From JADJTT01 sp049306275 (lineage in GTDB: Bacteria > Bacteroidota > Bacteroidia > Chitinophagales > Saprospiraceae), in contig JBAQQB010000208.1 of assembly GCA_049306275.1 (NCBI GenBank), positions 11,602 to 75,601 on the forward strand: a stretch of 64,000 bases of DNA, in the 5' to 3' direction. Made by a program: the position numbers and the translations under genes. Positions 43,092 through 51,694 of the stretch are shown piece after piece. The notes beneath the pieces are model-generated. The model saw only the letters and a program-made list of their open reading frames with translations. It was not told the DNA's origin and did no database searches. The stretch's first letter is position 1. Each line of letters opens with the position of its first letter.

Positions 43092-44552
43092 TTATTCTGG
43101 AATTAACCACCAAAACGGGCGTGCTTTGGCTTTGTATAAAAACAGATAGTGCAAGATGACTTTGATCCAGTGGCCGGCGAGTCCGGCCTCGCCTACGGTG
43201 TAGTTGAGGTCGCGCCCCCAGCGCGGGTATTTTTTCCAGTCCTGCACGATGGGAAAAACGGTCATGGTAGCCGCCATGCCGTGGGTCAGGCCGTAGCCTG
43301 CGGAGACCACGCAGGCGGCGCCCATTTTGGCCATGGAAGCCCGGTGCCGGTGGGTCTGGATATCGGTCTGGATGCGGTCAATGATATTCAGGGCCACGAC
43401 CTTGCCGATGACGCCCGAGGGCATGCCGGTGCGCGGCGGCGTCGGATAAATCGGCGTGCCGCTTTTGCTGGTCATGGGCTTGGAGATCGGATGCGGTGGC
43501 GCGAAGGCGATCCCGGCGGCGTAGAGATTATCGTAGGAGGGGTTTTGGTAAATGGAAGGCCAATCCTCCGCATCCCAATCCTCGTAGGGTTTCGGCTGGT
43601 AATCGGCGTCTACTTTCATAAACCCGTTGGGCGCGAAAATGGCGCCGGAGATATCGTTGCCCTGCTTGTCGAAAGCGCTCAGTCCCACGCCAGAAAAGGA
43701 GGGAATGAGCATGGAGAAATCGAAGTGCTGCTCGTGCTGCTCCCCGTCGAGGGTTTCGTAGTAAATGGTATCGGCGTCAATTTTTTTCACCCCGGCTTTG
43801 GTGATCCAGCGGATGCCGTACTCGGCGAGCATGGATTCGGCAAAAACGGTGGTGGAAGTGATATAGCCGTTGCGGTTGACGAAAGCGCCGCCCATCCCGA
43901 AGTCGCCGACCTCGTATTCGTTGGTAAGCCAGATCAGGTCGGCTTTGTCTTCCAGTTTTCGCTGCTGCACTTCGAAAGCGATATTGAGTACGTATTCAAA
44001 AGCGGCGCCCTGGCAGGTGGCCATGGCATGCCCGGTTCCGACCACGATGGTCTGCTTTTCTCCTGCCGCCATTTTGTCGAACACTTTCTGGAGGTTGGCC
44101 CAGGTGTGCTCGGCGTGCTGGTAAGTGCAGACGGAGTTGCAGTTGCCCAGCTCGGGCGACAGGCCTTCGGTAGCCTCGAATTTGAGCTTGGGTCCCGTGG
44201 CGTTGATCAGGTAATCGTATTCGATTTGGGCTTCCTGGCCCCGTTTGTCCTCACCGGTGTAGCTGATGGTCACATAGGGTTTGTCCTTGCCCAAACCGCC
44301 CTCCGGGTGGATGGAAACGGCTTTGGCCTGGTGGAAATCGACGCCCATGCGTCTGTAAACGGGGGCGAGGGCGAAAGTGACCTGTTCGCTTTTCATGCTG
44401 CCGATGCCCACCCAGATATTGGAAGGAATCCACTGGTACTTGCTGTTGGGGCTCACGACGACCACCTGGTGGGCTTTCCCAAGCTTTTTTTTGAGTGTCA
44501 GCGCGGCAGTGTGGCCTGCAACGCCGGCGCCGAGAACAACTACTGTTGCCAT
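43092..44552 (-). CDS. Sulfide:quinone oxidoreductase-like FAD protein
   Basis: A 486-residue protein. TVVVLGAGVAGHTAALTLKK binds FAD, and YLINATGPKLKFEAT, TIVVGTGHAMATCQGAAFEY and FAPNGFMKVDADYQPKPYED follow the SQR/FCSD plan. Cysteines at about 138, 142, 180 and 414 include candidates for the redox pair, though spacing differs from classical SQR and needs alignment. The C-terminus (GHWIKVILHYLFLYKAKARP) is an amphipathic, aromatic helix typical of monotopic quinone-reducing enzymes. It would oxidise sulfide to polysulfide and reduce menaquinone, complementing the Psr/Phs-like locus. Two microprotein genes follow directly. Confidence 0.8.
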   Translation of the reverse strand: MATVVVLGAGVAGHTAALTLKKKLGKAHQVVVVSPNSKYQWIPSNIWVGIGSMKSEQVTFALAPVYRRMGVDFHQAKAVSIHPEGGLGKDKPYVTISYTGEDKRGQEAQIEYDYLINATGPKLKFEATEGLSPELGNCNSVCTYQHAEHTWANLQKVFDKMAAGEKQTIVVGTGHAMATCQGAAFEYVLNIAFEVQQRKLEDKADLIWLTNEYEVGDFGMGGAFVNRNGYITSTTVFAESMLAEYGIRWITKAGVKKIDADTIYYETLDGEQHEQHFDFSMLIPSFSGVGLSAFDKQGNDISGAIFAPNGFMKVDADYQPKPYEDWDAEDWPSIYQNPSYDNLYAAGIAFAPPHPISKPMTSKSGTPIYPTPPRTGMPSGVIGKVVALNIIDRIQTDIQTHRHRASMAKMGAACVVSAGYGLTHGMAATMTVFPIVQDWKKYPRWGRDLNYTVGEAGLAGHWIKVILHYLFLYKAKARPFWWLIPE

Positions 44553-44624
44553 AGGAGAATTTGATTTTCGTCCTAAATGTACCCCCTTCGCTGGCCAGCC
44601 TTTGTGATGAGGATTACAAAATGA

Positions 44625-45932
44625 TCAATCCGCTAAAAATTTTCCGGCAAATGCTATCCTCCCCTGCGCGTCCGCCAAGCGCAAAAAATAGACACCCCTG
44701 GGTAAACTACTGATATCCAGTGTCATATCCGTTTCCATATCCTCCTCCCTCACTGTCTGTCCCAATGAATTCAATACTACTAATTTCCCCCGCCCTCCGG
44801 CTGCTATCCTGACATAACCATAGGCCGGGTTGGGAAAAACCCGTAACCCGGCAACCGGCGGCGCCTCGCCGGCTGAAACCGTGCAATCGATCGGGTCGCC
44901 GGGCTTGCCAAGCAGGGTTCCGTCCTTCACATACCAGTCCTGCCAGGCGCCGCCCGATCCGGTCGCCCAGTCGTTCAGATCGAAAGTGTTGGCGCCGTTT
45001 TCCGTTCCCTTGACCGTATACACTTTCAAGGCCTGGTTGCCGTGGTCCCAGACCAGCGGATTGCCCATCGAGCAATCTTCGGGCGTGAAGTCGCTCAGCG
45101 CGCAGTTGGCCTGTATGAAATACGCATTGTCGTTGTGCGGCGGATATTCCCCAAATACGCGTGCAATGCCGCTGGTATCAATACACACGGCGGTGTACTC
45201 ATCGCAGGCAATGCCCTTGGCGGCGACTCCGTAGTCCTGGAGTATGCGGGCTAAAAACACCACGTGCCTGCCCTTCCTGTCGGGGTTGTCGTAATGGGTG
45301 TCCGTGATCACGTCATGCAGAAAACCGTGCTTCAAAAAAGCGGCAGAATCGACTGTGACCCTGAAATGGTAGGGATTGGCAAGGGCATCGGCCGATGTAA
45401 CGGTGCCGTTTTTTGCGGTGAAATAATACTTACCCTGTATGGCCATCCCCGCGCTGGTGCCGCCGATGGCGATGTTGCGCTGGGCAATGCCTTCATTGAT
45501 CAGGCTATCGACTGGCGTATTTCTCCAATACGAGACATAGTCCCATTGATCCCCGCCGGCAAACCAGATCGCTTCGGCCTGCCGGATTTTCAGTTGGATA
45601 TAAGGGTCGTCGCTCGCCTGGGGACTATGACACACAATCGTTTCCACTGAATTGACCGGCACGCCCAGGGATGAATACAGGTAGTTGTTGTAGCCGTCCG
45701 AGCCGCTGGCCCGCAAGACGAGCACGTCTCCCCCGGCGGCCTGCTCCAGAAACCAGATCATGGCGTTATCGTCCTCCGAAGCGCCGCCCATCAGGCAAAC
45801 GCCGCCCAGGGGCGAGGTGAGGGTATCGAGGGGATTGCCGGTGAAATAAGAGGTAAAGGATTGGCCAAAGGCCAAAAAGGGACAGCAGGCAAAAAGAAAC
45901 ACCATGCAACGGATATACAATTGGGAAGGCAT
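44625..45932 (-). CDS. Secreted cyanophycinase-like S51 peptidase with T9SS domain
   Basis: A 435-residue protein with a signal peptide ending near FLAFGQS. The class I glutamine-amidotransferase-like fold of peptidase S51 is visible: GGVCLMGGASEDDNAMIWFL, AEAIWFAGGDQWDYVSYW, the nucleophile elbow AIGGTSAGMAIQGKYYF and FLHDVITDTHYDNPDRKGRH. Cyanophycinases of this group cleave beta-Asp-Arg dipeptides from cyanophycin. The C-terminus is a T9SS sorting domain (LRVFPNPAYGYVRIAAGGRG, GVYFLRLADAQGRIAFAGKF), so the enzyme works outside the cell. Cleavage of another polymer is possible. Confidence 0.85.
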   Translation of the reverse strand: MPSQLYIRCMVFLFACCPFLAFGQSFTSYFTGNPLDTLTSPLGGVCLMGGASEDDNAMIWFLEQAAGGDVLVLRASGSDGYNNYLYSSLGVPVNSVETIVCHSPQASDDPYIQLKIRQAEAIWFAGGDQWDYVSYWRNTPVDSLINEGIAQRNIAIGGTSAGMAIQGKYYFTAKNGTVTSADALANPYHFRVTVDSAAFLKHGFLHDVITDTHYDNPDRKGRHVVFLARILQDYGVAAKGIACDEYTAVCIDTSGIARVFGEYPPHNDNAYFIQANCALSDFTPEDCSMGNPLVWDHGNQALKVYTVKGTENGANTFDLNDWATGSGGAWQDWYVKDGTLLGKPGDPIDCTVSAGEAPPVAGLRVFPNPAYGYVRIAAGGRGKLVVLNSLGQTVREEDMETDMTLDISSLPRGVYFLRLADAQGRIAFAGKFLAD

Positions 45933-45942
45933 ACGGCAATAA

Positions 45943-46485
45943 TCAATCTGGAATATAAAAAGAAACAGATACTAAATAGCCCTGGCTGAATTTCAATAAA
46001 AAACAATTGTCAAAACACGGCCCGGAACTGATACTGACTATTTCGTAATCGGTTTTTTCGACCTCGTCCCTGCTTGGATATTTTGCAGCATAGGAATCCG
46101 GGAAGACTTCTTCCAGCTCAGTTATGTTTGTTCGAGGGGAAAAGATGTTCTGCCCAAACCGGATCCATTCCTCTCCCGTCAAAATGATTTCTCTGATATA
46201 GGCGACTCCATTGCACACGGAGAATCTTTTCGCGCCATAATCATAGATCTCATAATATTCGCAATCCGGAAACAATTCCGCTTCATCTTCATACATCCAA
46301 ACAAGTACAGGAGGCCCCAGATGTTCCACCAGATCCGGAAGCCGGGTGGAAAATCCAGGCCCAAAACTCGAAACCATGTCTTTTGGATCGAGGTATTCAT
46401 CACATTCCTGGGCCGCCAGGGGTAAAATTCCGCAACAGGCCGCAAAACAGGCTGGCAGGCAGCGGGACCATAGGGTGCAGCTCAT
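45943..46485 (-). CDS. Secreted protein of unknown function
   Basis: A 180-residue protein with a likely signal peptide (SRCLPACFAACCGILPLAAQ). The mature part has paired cysteines (CDEYLDP, FPDCEYYEIYDYGAKRFSVC, GPCFDNC) that may form disulfides. I recognise no domain. It overlaps the preceding small membrane protein gene by 4 bp, and its stop lies 10 bp from the start of the cyanophycinase-like gene, so the three are probably one operon. Confidence 0.7.
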   Translation of the reverse strand: MSCTLWSRCLPACFAACCGILPLAAQECDEYLDPKDMVSSFGPGFSTRLPDLVEHLGPPVLVWMYEDEAELFPDCEYYEIYDYGAKRFSVCNGVAYIREIILTGEEWIRFGQNIFSPRTNITELEEVFPDSYAAKYPSRDEVEKTDYEIVSISSGPCFDNCFLLKFSQGYLVSVSFYIPD

Positions 46486-46682
46486 GCCTCCTTGCCCTTC
46501 TTTCCCCTTCCATAAAGGACCAGCAAGGCCACCCCCCCCAGTATTTGGATACCTGTGAGGACGTTGCGAAGCAAGGTGTGATCAAAGTTCTTTCCAGCGA
46601 TGAAATAATGAACCCCGGGAGCAAGTACGCAAATGATCACAAGCAGGATGAATAGATTTCTGTTTTCCATTCTGTTAGCCAT
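46482..46682 (-). CDS. Small two-helix membrane protein
   Basis: A 66-residue protein: MANRMENRNLFILLVIICVL AP..., a second helix LTGIQILGGVALLVLYGRG and a basic tail KKGKEA. The second methionine (46670) may be the true start. It overlaps the following secreted-protein gene by 4 bp (translational coupling) and is divergent from the efflux operon. The function is unknown. Confidence 0.68.
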   Translation of the reverse strand: MANRMENRNLFILLVIICVLAPGVHYFIAGKNFDHTLLRNVLTGIQILGGVALLVLYGRGKKGKEA

Positions 46683-46767
46683 TATTTGTCTATTAAATAA
46701 CCACCAAAGTACAATTTTTCAGGAAATAATCCTGCCTCCTCAACCAGCTCCATTTCCGTTCACCTCC

Positions 46768-46783
46768 TGTCCGAAAACGAACA
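46768..46783. promoter_or_regulatory. Candidate enhancer site for the sigma-54 regulator
   Basis: TGTCCGAAAACGAACA is an inverted repeat with one mismatched pair (TGTCCG-N4-CGaACA), about 54 bp upstream of the -24 box. The spacing and form are those of NtrC-family activator sites. The activator gene is in the operon it would control. Confidence 0.55.
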
Positions 46784-46836
46784 TTATAAAGAATACTTGT
46801 AATTTATATATTATTGATAAACAAAATTTTAAATCC

Positions 46837-46852
46837 TGGCACGCCCATTGCT
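46837..46852 (+). promoter_or_regulatory. Sigma-54 (-24/-12) promoter of the efflux operon
   Basis: TGGCACGCCCATTGCT matches the consensus TGGCACG-N4-TTGCW fully, with GG and GC 12 bp apart. The transcript would start near 46863, 19 nt before the adaptor ATG at 46882. This also excludes the long open frame that begins at 46633. Confidence 0.9.
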
Positions 46853-46881
46853 CTGTTTTATTCAAACCAATCAGGATCGGA

Positions 46882-48138
46882 ATGGACAGGGAACTCAACA
46901 CAACGGAAAAAAATAAAATGCGCTATCGCAGGGCGCTGCAAGCCGCCCTCTGGCTTGCCGTTCTGGCTGGCCTCTGGCTCGGCTTGCGCAGCCTGTTGCG
47001 CCAAAGGGCCGAAGCCGGCCGCTTTGTCATCGCCACCGTGGAACGCGGCGAGGTCGAATTCCGCATCAGCGCTTCGGGGGTGGTGATCCCTGCCTCCGAA
47101 CGCGAAATCAACGCCCCGGTGAACACAGAGATCAAAAGCGTCCACAAAACATCAGGCGCCGTGGTGAAAACCGGCGAACTGATCCTGGAACTCGACCAGG
47201 AGTACACCCGGCTGGAATACGAACGCCTGGCCGACGAGCTCGAACTCCGCCGCAACAACGTCGACAAGCTCAAATTGCAATACGACAAGGACCTGCGCGA
47301 GCTGGCCTACCGCGACCAGATCAAGGCGCTGGAACTGGAGGAGATGAGCGCTCAGGTCAAGGCCCAGAAAAGGCTGAAAAACGTGGGCGGCGCCACCGAC
47401 GAGGAGGTGGAAAAGGCGGAGCTGCGCCTCAAAATCGCCACCCTCGAAAAGCGCATGCTGGAAAATGACCTCGAATACCGCCAAAACGTGAACAGCGCCG
47501 AGAAAAAAGCCCTGGAACTGGAATACGCCATCCAGCAAAAGCGCCTGAGCGAACTGCGCCGCAAACTGTCGGAAACCGAAGTGCGCGCCCCCGGCTCCGG
47601 CGTGCTCACCTGGGTTAACGAAGACATCGGCCGCACGGTGAGCGCCGGACAGCCCCTGGCCCGCATCGCCGACCTGGCCCGCTACCGCGTGGAAGCCAGT
47701 ACCTCCGACCGCAACGCCGCTTCCGTCAAAACCGGAACGGAAGTGAAAGTGCGCATCGGCGACCGCCTGCTCACCGGAACAGTCAGCCAGGTGCTGCCCG
47801 CAGTGGAGAACAACACCGTCAAATTTTACGTCAGCCTCGACAAACCCGACGCCCCCTCGCTGCGGCCCAACCTGCGCGTGGAGGTCTTCCTCATCCTCGA
47901 CCGCCGCGACAAGGCCCTTCGCCTGAAGAACGGGCCTGCTTTCACTGGCGGACTGGTGCAGGAAGTCTTCGTGGTCGATGAAAACGGCCGGGCAGTCAAA
48001 CGCAGCGCCACTCTGGGTCTCAACAACGGCGACTACGTGGAGATCACCGACGGATTGAGCGAAGGGGAAAAGGTCATCATTTCGGATGTCGAGTCGTTCA
48101 GGCGCCTCGACGAGTTCATCATCAAAAGCAAGCCATGA
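46882..48138 (+). CDS. HlyD/MacA-type periplasmic adaptor
   Basis: A 418-residue protein. One N-terminal membrane helix (ALQAALWLAVLAGLWLGLRS) is followed by a barrel-sandwich half (GEVEFRISASGVVIPASERE), a long coiled coil (residues ~115-235, rich in E, K and L), the second half (VRAPGSGVLTWVNEDIGRTV) and a membrane-proximal domain ending LSEGEKVIISDVESFRRLDE. It should join the inner-membrane ABC transporter to the TolC-like channel encoded next. The TGA stop overlaps the next ATG. It is the first gene behind the sigma-54 promoter. Confidence 0.9.
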   Translation: MDRELNTTEKNKMRYRRALQAALWLAVLAGLWLGLRSLLRQRAEAGRFVIATVERGEVEFRISASGVVIPASEREINAPVNTEIKSVHKTSGAVVKTGELILELDQEYTRLEYERLADELELRRNNVDKLKLQYDKDLRELAYRDQIKALELEEMSAQVKAQKRLKNVGGATDEEVEKAELRLKIATLEKRMLENDLEYRQNVNSAEKKALELEYAIQQKRLSELRRKLSETEVRAPGSGVLTWVNEDIGRTVSAGQPLARIADLARYRVEASTSDRNAASVKTGTEVKVRIGDRLLTGTVSQVLPAVENNTVKFYVSLDKPDAPSLRPNLRVEVFLILDRRDKALRLKNGPAFTGGLVQEVFVVDENGRAVKRSATLGLNNGDYVEITDGLSEGEKVIISDVESFRRLDEFIIKSKP

Positions 48139-49577
48139 AAAGCGTATTGATGCTCTTATTCTATTGCCTCCCCCTGCTCCTGGCTGCGCAGACGCCCTAC
48201 CCGCTCGAAAACGCCCTGCAGGAAGCCCGCGAAAAGGCCTACGGCGCCTTCCTGGCCGGATCGCGCCGCGACGCCGCCATGGAGCGCTACCAGCTGTTCC
48301 GCGCCGAACTGGGTCCCGAACTGCGCCTCGAAGCCCAGGCGCCCAATTTCATCAAAACCTCCTCCCAGATCGTGCAGCCCAACGGGGCCATCCTGTTCCA
48401 GCCGGTGTCGCAAAACAACGCCTGGGTCTCCCTCCAGGCCGCCATGCCCCTGCCCTGGAGCGGCGGCAGCCTCTTCCTGCAATCCGACCTGCAGCGCTTC
48501 GACGATTTCATCAACAGCGGGCATATGTACAACGGCATCCCGCTGCGCATCGGGCTCATCCAGCCCGTCCTGGGCTTCAACCAGCTTCGCTGGCGGAAAC
48601 GCACCGAACCGCTGCTCCTGAAAGAATCGGCCAAACGCTACCTCTTCGAGATCGAAGCCCTGCACCTGGGCGTCAGCGCCCGCTACTTCGCGGCACTGAG
48701 TGCGCGCGCCGACCTCGACATCGCGCGCAGCAACCGGGAGGCCATGGAAAAACTCATCCGGATCGCCGAAGAGCGCGACAGCCTGGGAAAGATATCCAAA
48801 GACGAACGCCTCCAACTCGAAATCGAACGAAAAAACGCCGTCCTGGCCGCCGATCTCGCCGCCTACCAACTCGACGCGGCCCTGGCCGAACTCGCCGTGT
48901 TCGCCGGCCTCGATGCAGCCCCGCTGCCCGATGAACTGACTACTCCAGAGCCAGGCGCCCTCACCGCACCCGATCCCGGACAAGCGGTAGCACTGGCACT
49001 GCGCCACCTGCCCGACCTGACTGCAGCCGAACTCGACGCGCTCGAAGCCGAACAGAACATAGCGCTCGCCCGCTTCAACTACGGTCCCCAGGTAAACCTC
49101 GCTCTCAGCCTCGGCCTGGCGCGCGGATCCGAACAGCTCGGCGACATCTACGCATCCCCCTTTACCGAGCAGCAGGCGCGCCTCTCCCTCTCCCTGCCCA
49201 TCGTCGATTGGGGCAGGCGAAAGCATGCCCTCGGTATGGCACGTATCGAAAAAGAACAGGCCGACCGCGCCATGGTCCAGCTCAAAACCGAATATGAATA
49301 CCTGGTACGGCAAAAAGCGCTGGAGCTGAAGCAACTCCACCAAAGCCTCGGCCTGCTCTCAGAGATCCGCGCCGCCTCCGAAGAACGCTTCCGCATCAGC
49401 AATGAACGCTATGTGCTGGGCGCCACCGGCATCACCGAGCTCACCCTGGCCCAGCGCGACAAAGACCAGGCTTTCCGCGAATACGTGCGCAACCTCGGCG
49501 CCTTCTACCGCGCCCATTTTGAATTGCGGCAAATGACGGGGTTTGATTTTATATCGGGAAACCCTGTAGCCTATTAA
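48135..49577 (+). CDS. TolC-family outer-membrane channel
   Basis: A 480-residue protein with a signal peptide (MKSVLMLLFYCLPLLLAAQ). Two long coiled-coil halves typical of the family are visible (ALHLGVSARYFAALSARADL, ISKDERLQLEIERKNAVLAA; RIEKEQADRAMVQLKTEYEY, YVLGATGITELTLAQRDKDQ). It forms the outer-membrane duct of the efflux complex. Its start overlaps the adaptor gene stop. A hairpin-forming repeat separates it from the ATPase gene. Confidence 0.9.
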   Translation: MKSVLMLLFYCLPLLLAAQTPYPLENALQEAREKAYGAFLAGSRRDAAMERYQLFRAELGPELRLEAQAPNFIKTSSQIVQPNGAILFQPVSQNNAWVSLQAAMPLPWSGGSLFLQSDLQRFDDFINSGHMYNGIPLRIGLIQPVLGFNQLRWRKRTEPLLLKESAKRYLFEIEALHLGVSARYFAALSARADLDIARSNREAMEKLIRIAEERDSLGKISKDERLQLEIERKNAVLAADLAAYQLDAALAELAVFAGLDAAPLPDELTTPEPGALTAPDPGQAVALALRHLPDLTAAELDALEAEQNIALARFNYGPQVNLALSLGLARGSEQLGDIYASPFTEQQARLSLSLPIVDWGRRKHALGMARIEKEQADRAMVQLKTEYEYLVRQKALELKQLHQSLGLLSEIRAASEERFRISNERYVLGATGITELTLAQRDKDQAFREYVRNLGAFYRAHFELRQMTGFDFISGNPVAY

Positions 49578-49578
49578 G

Positions 49579-49663
49579 GTCTGAACTATGATCTTTATGA
49601 TTCTTTTGATTTCTGTGATTAAATCAAGGCAATCACAACCATCACAAAAATCATAGTTCAGAC
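49579..49663. repeat. TGATT-word inverted repeat inside the efflux operon
   Basis: GTCTGAACTATGAT (49579-49592) and ATCATAGTTCAGAC (49650-49663) are perfect 14-bp arms; inside, TTGATTTCTGTGATT faces AATCACAACCATCAC. It begins one base after the TolC stop codon and lies before the ABC ATPase gene on the same strand, so it may reduce downstream expression. Confidence 0.85.
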
Positions 49664-49695
49664 AATTTTTTTCGAAATCACTTAGCCAAAAATCT

Positions 49696-50361
49696 ATGAT
49701 CATCGAACTCCAAGACCTCAGCAAAGTGTACCGGACGGACACGATTGAGACGCACGCTCTGAGCGGGATCAACCTCGCCATCCAAAAAGGCGAATTCGTG
49801 TCGGTCATGGGGCCTTCGGGCTGCGGAAAGAGCACCCTGCTCAACATCATCGGCATGCTCGACGCGCCCAGCGGCGGATCCGTGCGCATCGAAGGGGCCC
49901 AGGTAGACCGCTACCACGGCCGGGAGGCGGCCCGATTCCGCAACGAAAAACTGGGCTTCATATTCCAGAGCTTCCACCTCATCCCCGACCTCTCCGTGCT
50001 CGACAATGTGGAGTTGCCGCTCATTTACCGGAATATGGGCAACAGGCAGCGCCGGGAACTGGCCGAAGAAGCGCTGGTGTCGGTAGGACTGAAGAACCGC
50101 ATGAAACACTTTCCCGGGCAGCTGTCGGGCGGACAAAAGCAGCGCGTCGCCATCGCCCGCGCTATCGTGGGAAGGCCCTCCATCATCCTGGCCGACGAGC
50201 CTACCGGCAACCTCGACAGCGTAATGGGCAACGAGATCATGGACATCCTGCTGCGCCTCAACCAGGAGCAGCAAACCACGATCGTCATGGTCACGCACGA
50301 TGAAAATATGGCAGGAAAAACCCACCGCCTCTTCCGCCTGTACGACGGACGGCAGGTCTAA
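49696..50361 (+). CDS. MacB/LolD-type ABC ATPase
   Basis: A 221-residue protein. Walker A is GPSGCGKST, Q-loop region FIFQSFHLIPDLSVLDNVEL, signature LSGGQKQRVAIARAI, Walker B IILADEPTGNLDS and the H-loop TIVMVTHDENMA. All are intact. It belongs to the MacB/LolD/FtsE group that works with FtsX-type permeases, two of which follow. It should drive mechanotransmission through the adaptor and TolC rather than classical substrate pumping. Confidence 0.94.
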   Translation: MIIELQDLSKVYRTDTIETHALSGINLAIQKGEFVSVMGPSGCGKSTLLNIIGMLDAPSGGSVRIEGAQVDRYHGREAARFRNEKLGFIFQSFHLIPDLSVLDNVELPLIYRNMGNRQRRELAEEALVSVGLKNRMKHFPGQLSGGQKQRVAIARAIVGRPSIILADEPTGNLDSVMGNEIMDILLRLNQEQQTTIVMVTHDENMAGKTHRLFRLYDGRQV

Positions 50362-50371
50362 AATCAAACCC

Positions 50372-51691
50372 ATGCTTCGCAATTACCTCAACGTAGCTTT
50401 TCGCGTCCTGGGACGCAACCTGTTCTTCACCTTCATCAGCCTCTTCGGCATCAGTTTCACCTTGCTGATCCTGATGCTGATCGCCGGGTACCTCAAAGCC
50501 GAACTCGGCGGCGCCCCGCCCCTGGGCAATCAGGACAAAATCGTGTCGCTCGACGCCATACAACTTGAACTGGTGCGAACAGACTCCGTCATGACCATGG
50601 ATACCACCTGGGCAGACGGCAGCATGCACATCGACACGATCAGCACCCCCGGCGAGCCCCATACCCAATCGGTGAGCCAATCGGCCATGAGCCGGAATTT
50701 TCTGAAAAAATACCTCTCCGATGTCAACGGAGCCGATCAGAAGACCTTCTACTCTTCCTGGCAGTCGTACGACCTTTTCATCAACGGCGGGAAGCTGACC
50801 GTGCCGGTGGTGTATGCCGACCCGGCATTCTGGGATATCTTCAATTTCCAACTGCTCGAAGGCCGCTTCTGGTCAGAGGCCGACATGGAACAGGCAGCGC
50901 GGGTAGCGGTGATCACCGACGAGTTGGCCCTCAAATACTTCGGCCGCAAAACGGGCATCGAAGGGCAAACCATGGAGATGGACGGCAAGCTGTTTACCAT
51001 TGCCGGGGTCGTAAAAAAAGGAACCTCCTCCTTCAATCCGGTGACGGCCCAGGCCTACCTCCCCCATACCATCTACGAAGAACCGCTCAATTCCTACCAC
51101 GAATACATCGGCTATTTCCAGGCTGTATTCATGGGGAAGAACGCCGAAGAGCTCCGGCGCAACCTGGCACACCGGGCGAGCCAGATACCCCTGCCCAACA
51201 GTGATTTCAACGTTTTGAAACTGAAAGGCAACACCTACGGCGAGACCCTGACCCAAAACATTCTCTACCATGAAGACCCTTCCAAGGGCCTACGCATCGT
51301 CATTTTGATACTCACCAGCCTCATCGGCCTGTTCACCCTGCTACCCGCCCTCAACCTGGTCAACCTCAACACCAGCCGCATGATGGAAAGATCGGGGGAA
51401 ATCGGTGTCCGCAAAGCCTTCGGCGCCCACTCAGGGCACATCCTGGCGCAGTTTGTCGTCGAAAATGTCGTGCTCACCCTCCTCGGCGGTATCATTGCGC
51501 TCCTGCTTTCCGTTCCCGTCATCTCCGCCATCAACGACTCGCGGGTGTTGGGCGACGTCAGCATGGAGGCCGACCTGCTGTTTTGGCTATACGGCCTGCT
51601 CATCGCCCTGGCTTTTGGCGTCCTGACCGGCTTGCTGCCCGCCTGGCGGATGTCGCGGACCCATATTGTTGAATCCCTGAAATACAGCTAA
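50372..51691 (+). CDS. FtsX/MacB-type permease, first
   Basis: A 439-residue protein. The first helix (LGRNLFFTFISLFGISFTLL ILMLIAG) is followed by a large periplasmic MacB_PCD-like domain (residues ~45-270) and three C-terminal helices with the conserved NTSRMMERSGEIGVRKAFGA motif at the cytoplasmic face. The open frame reaches back to 50300 inside the ATPase gene, but MLRNYLNVAFRVL is the normal start. It lies 10 bp after the ATPase stop and pairs with the next gene, likely as a heterodimer. Confidence 0.92.
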   Translation: MLRNYLNVAFRVLGRNLFFTFISLFGISFTLLILMLIAGYLKAELGGAPPLGNQDKIVSLDAIQLELVRTDSVMTMDTTWADGSMHIDTISTPGEPHTQSVSQSAMSRNFLKKYLSDVNGADQKTFYSSWQSYDLFINGGKLTVPVVYADPAFWDIFNFQLLEGRFWSEADMEQAARVAVITDELALKYFGRKTGIEGQTMEMDGKLFTIAGVVKKGTSSFNPVTAQAYLPHTIYEEPLNSYHEYIGYFQAVFMGKNAEELRRNLAHRASQIPLPNSDFNVLKLKGNTYGETLTQNILYHEDPSKGLRIVILILTSLIGLFTLLPALNLVNLNTSRMMERSGEIGVRKAFGAHSGHILAQFVVENVVLTLLGGIIALLLSVPVISAINDSRVLGDVSMEADLLFWLYGLLIALAFGVLTGLLPAWRMSRTHIVESLKYS

Positions 51692-51694
51692 ATT

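Noticed and set aside
46633..46881. N-terminal extension of the adaptor frame
   Set aside because: The sigma-54 promoter at 46837-46852 puts the transcript start after this region.
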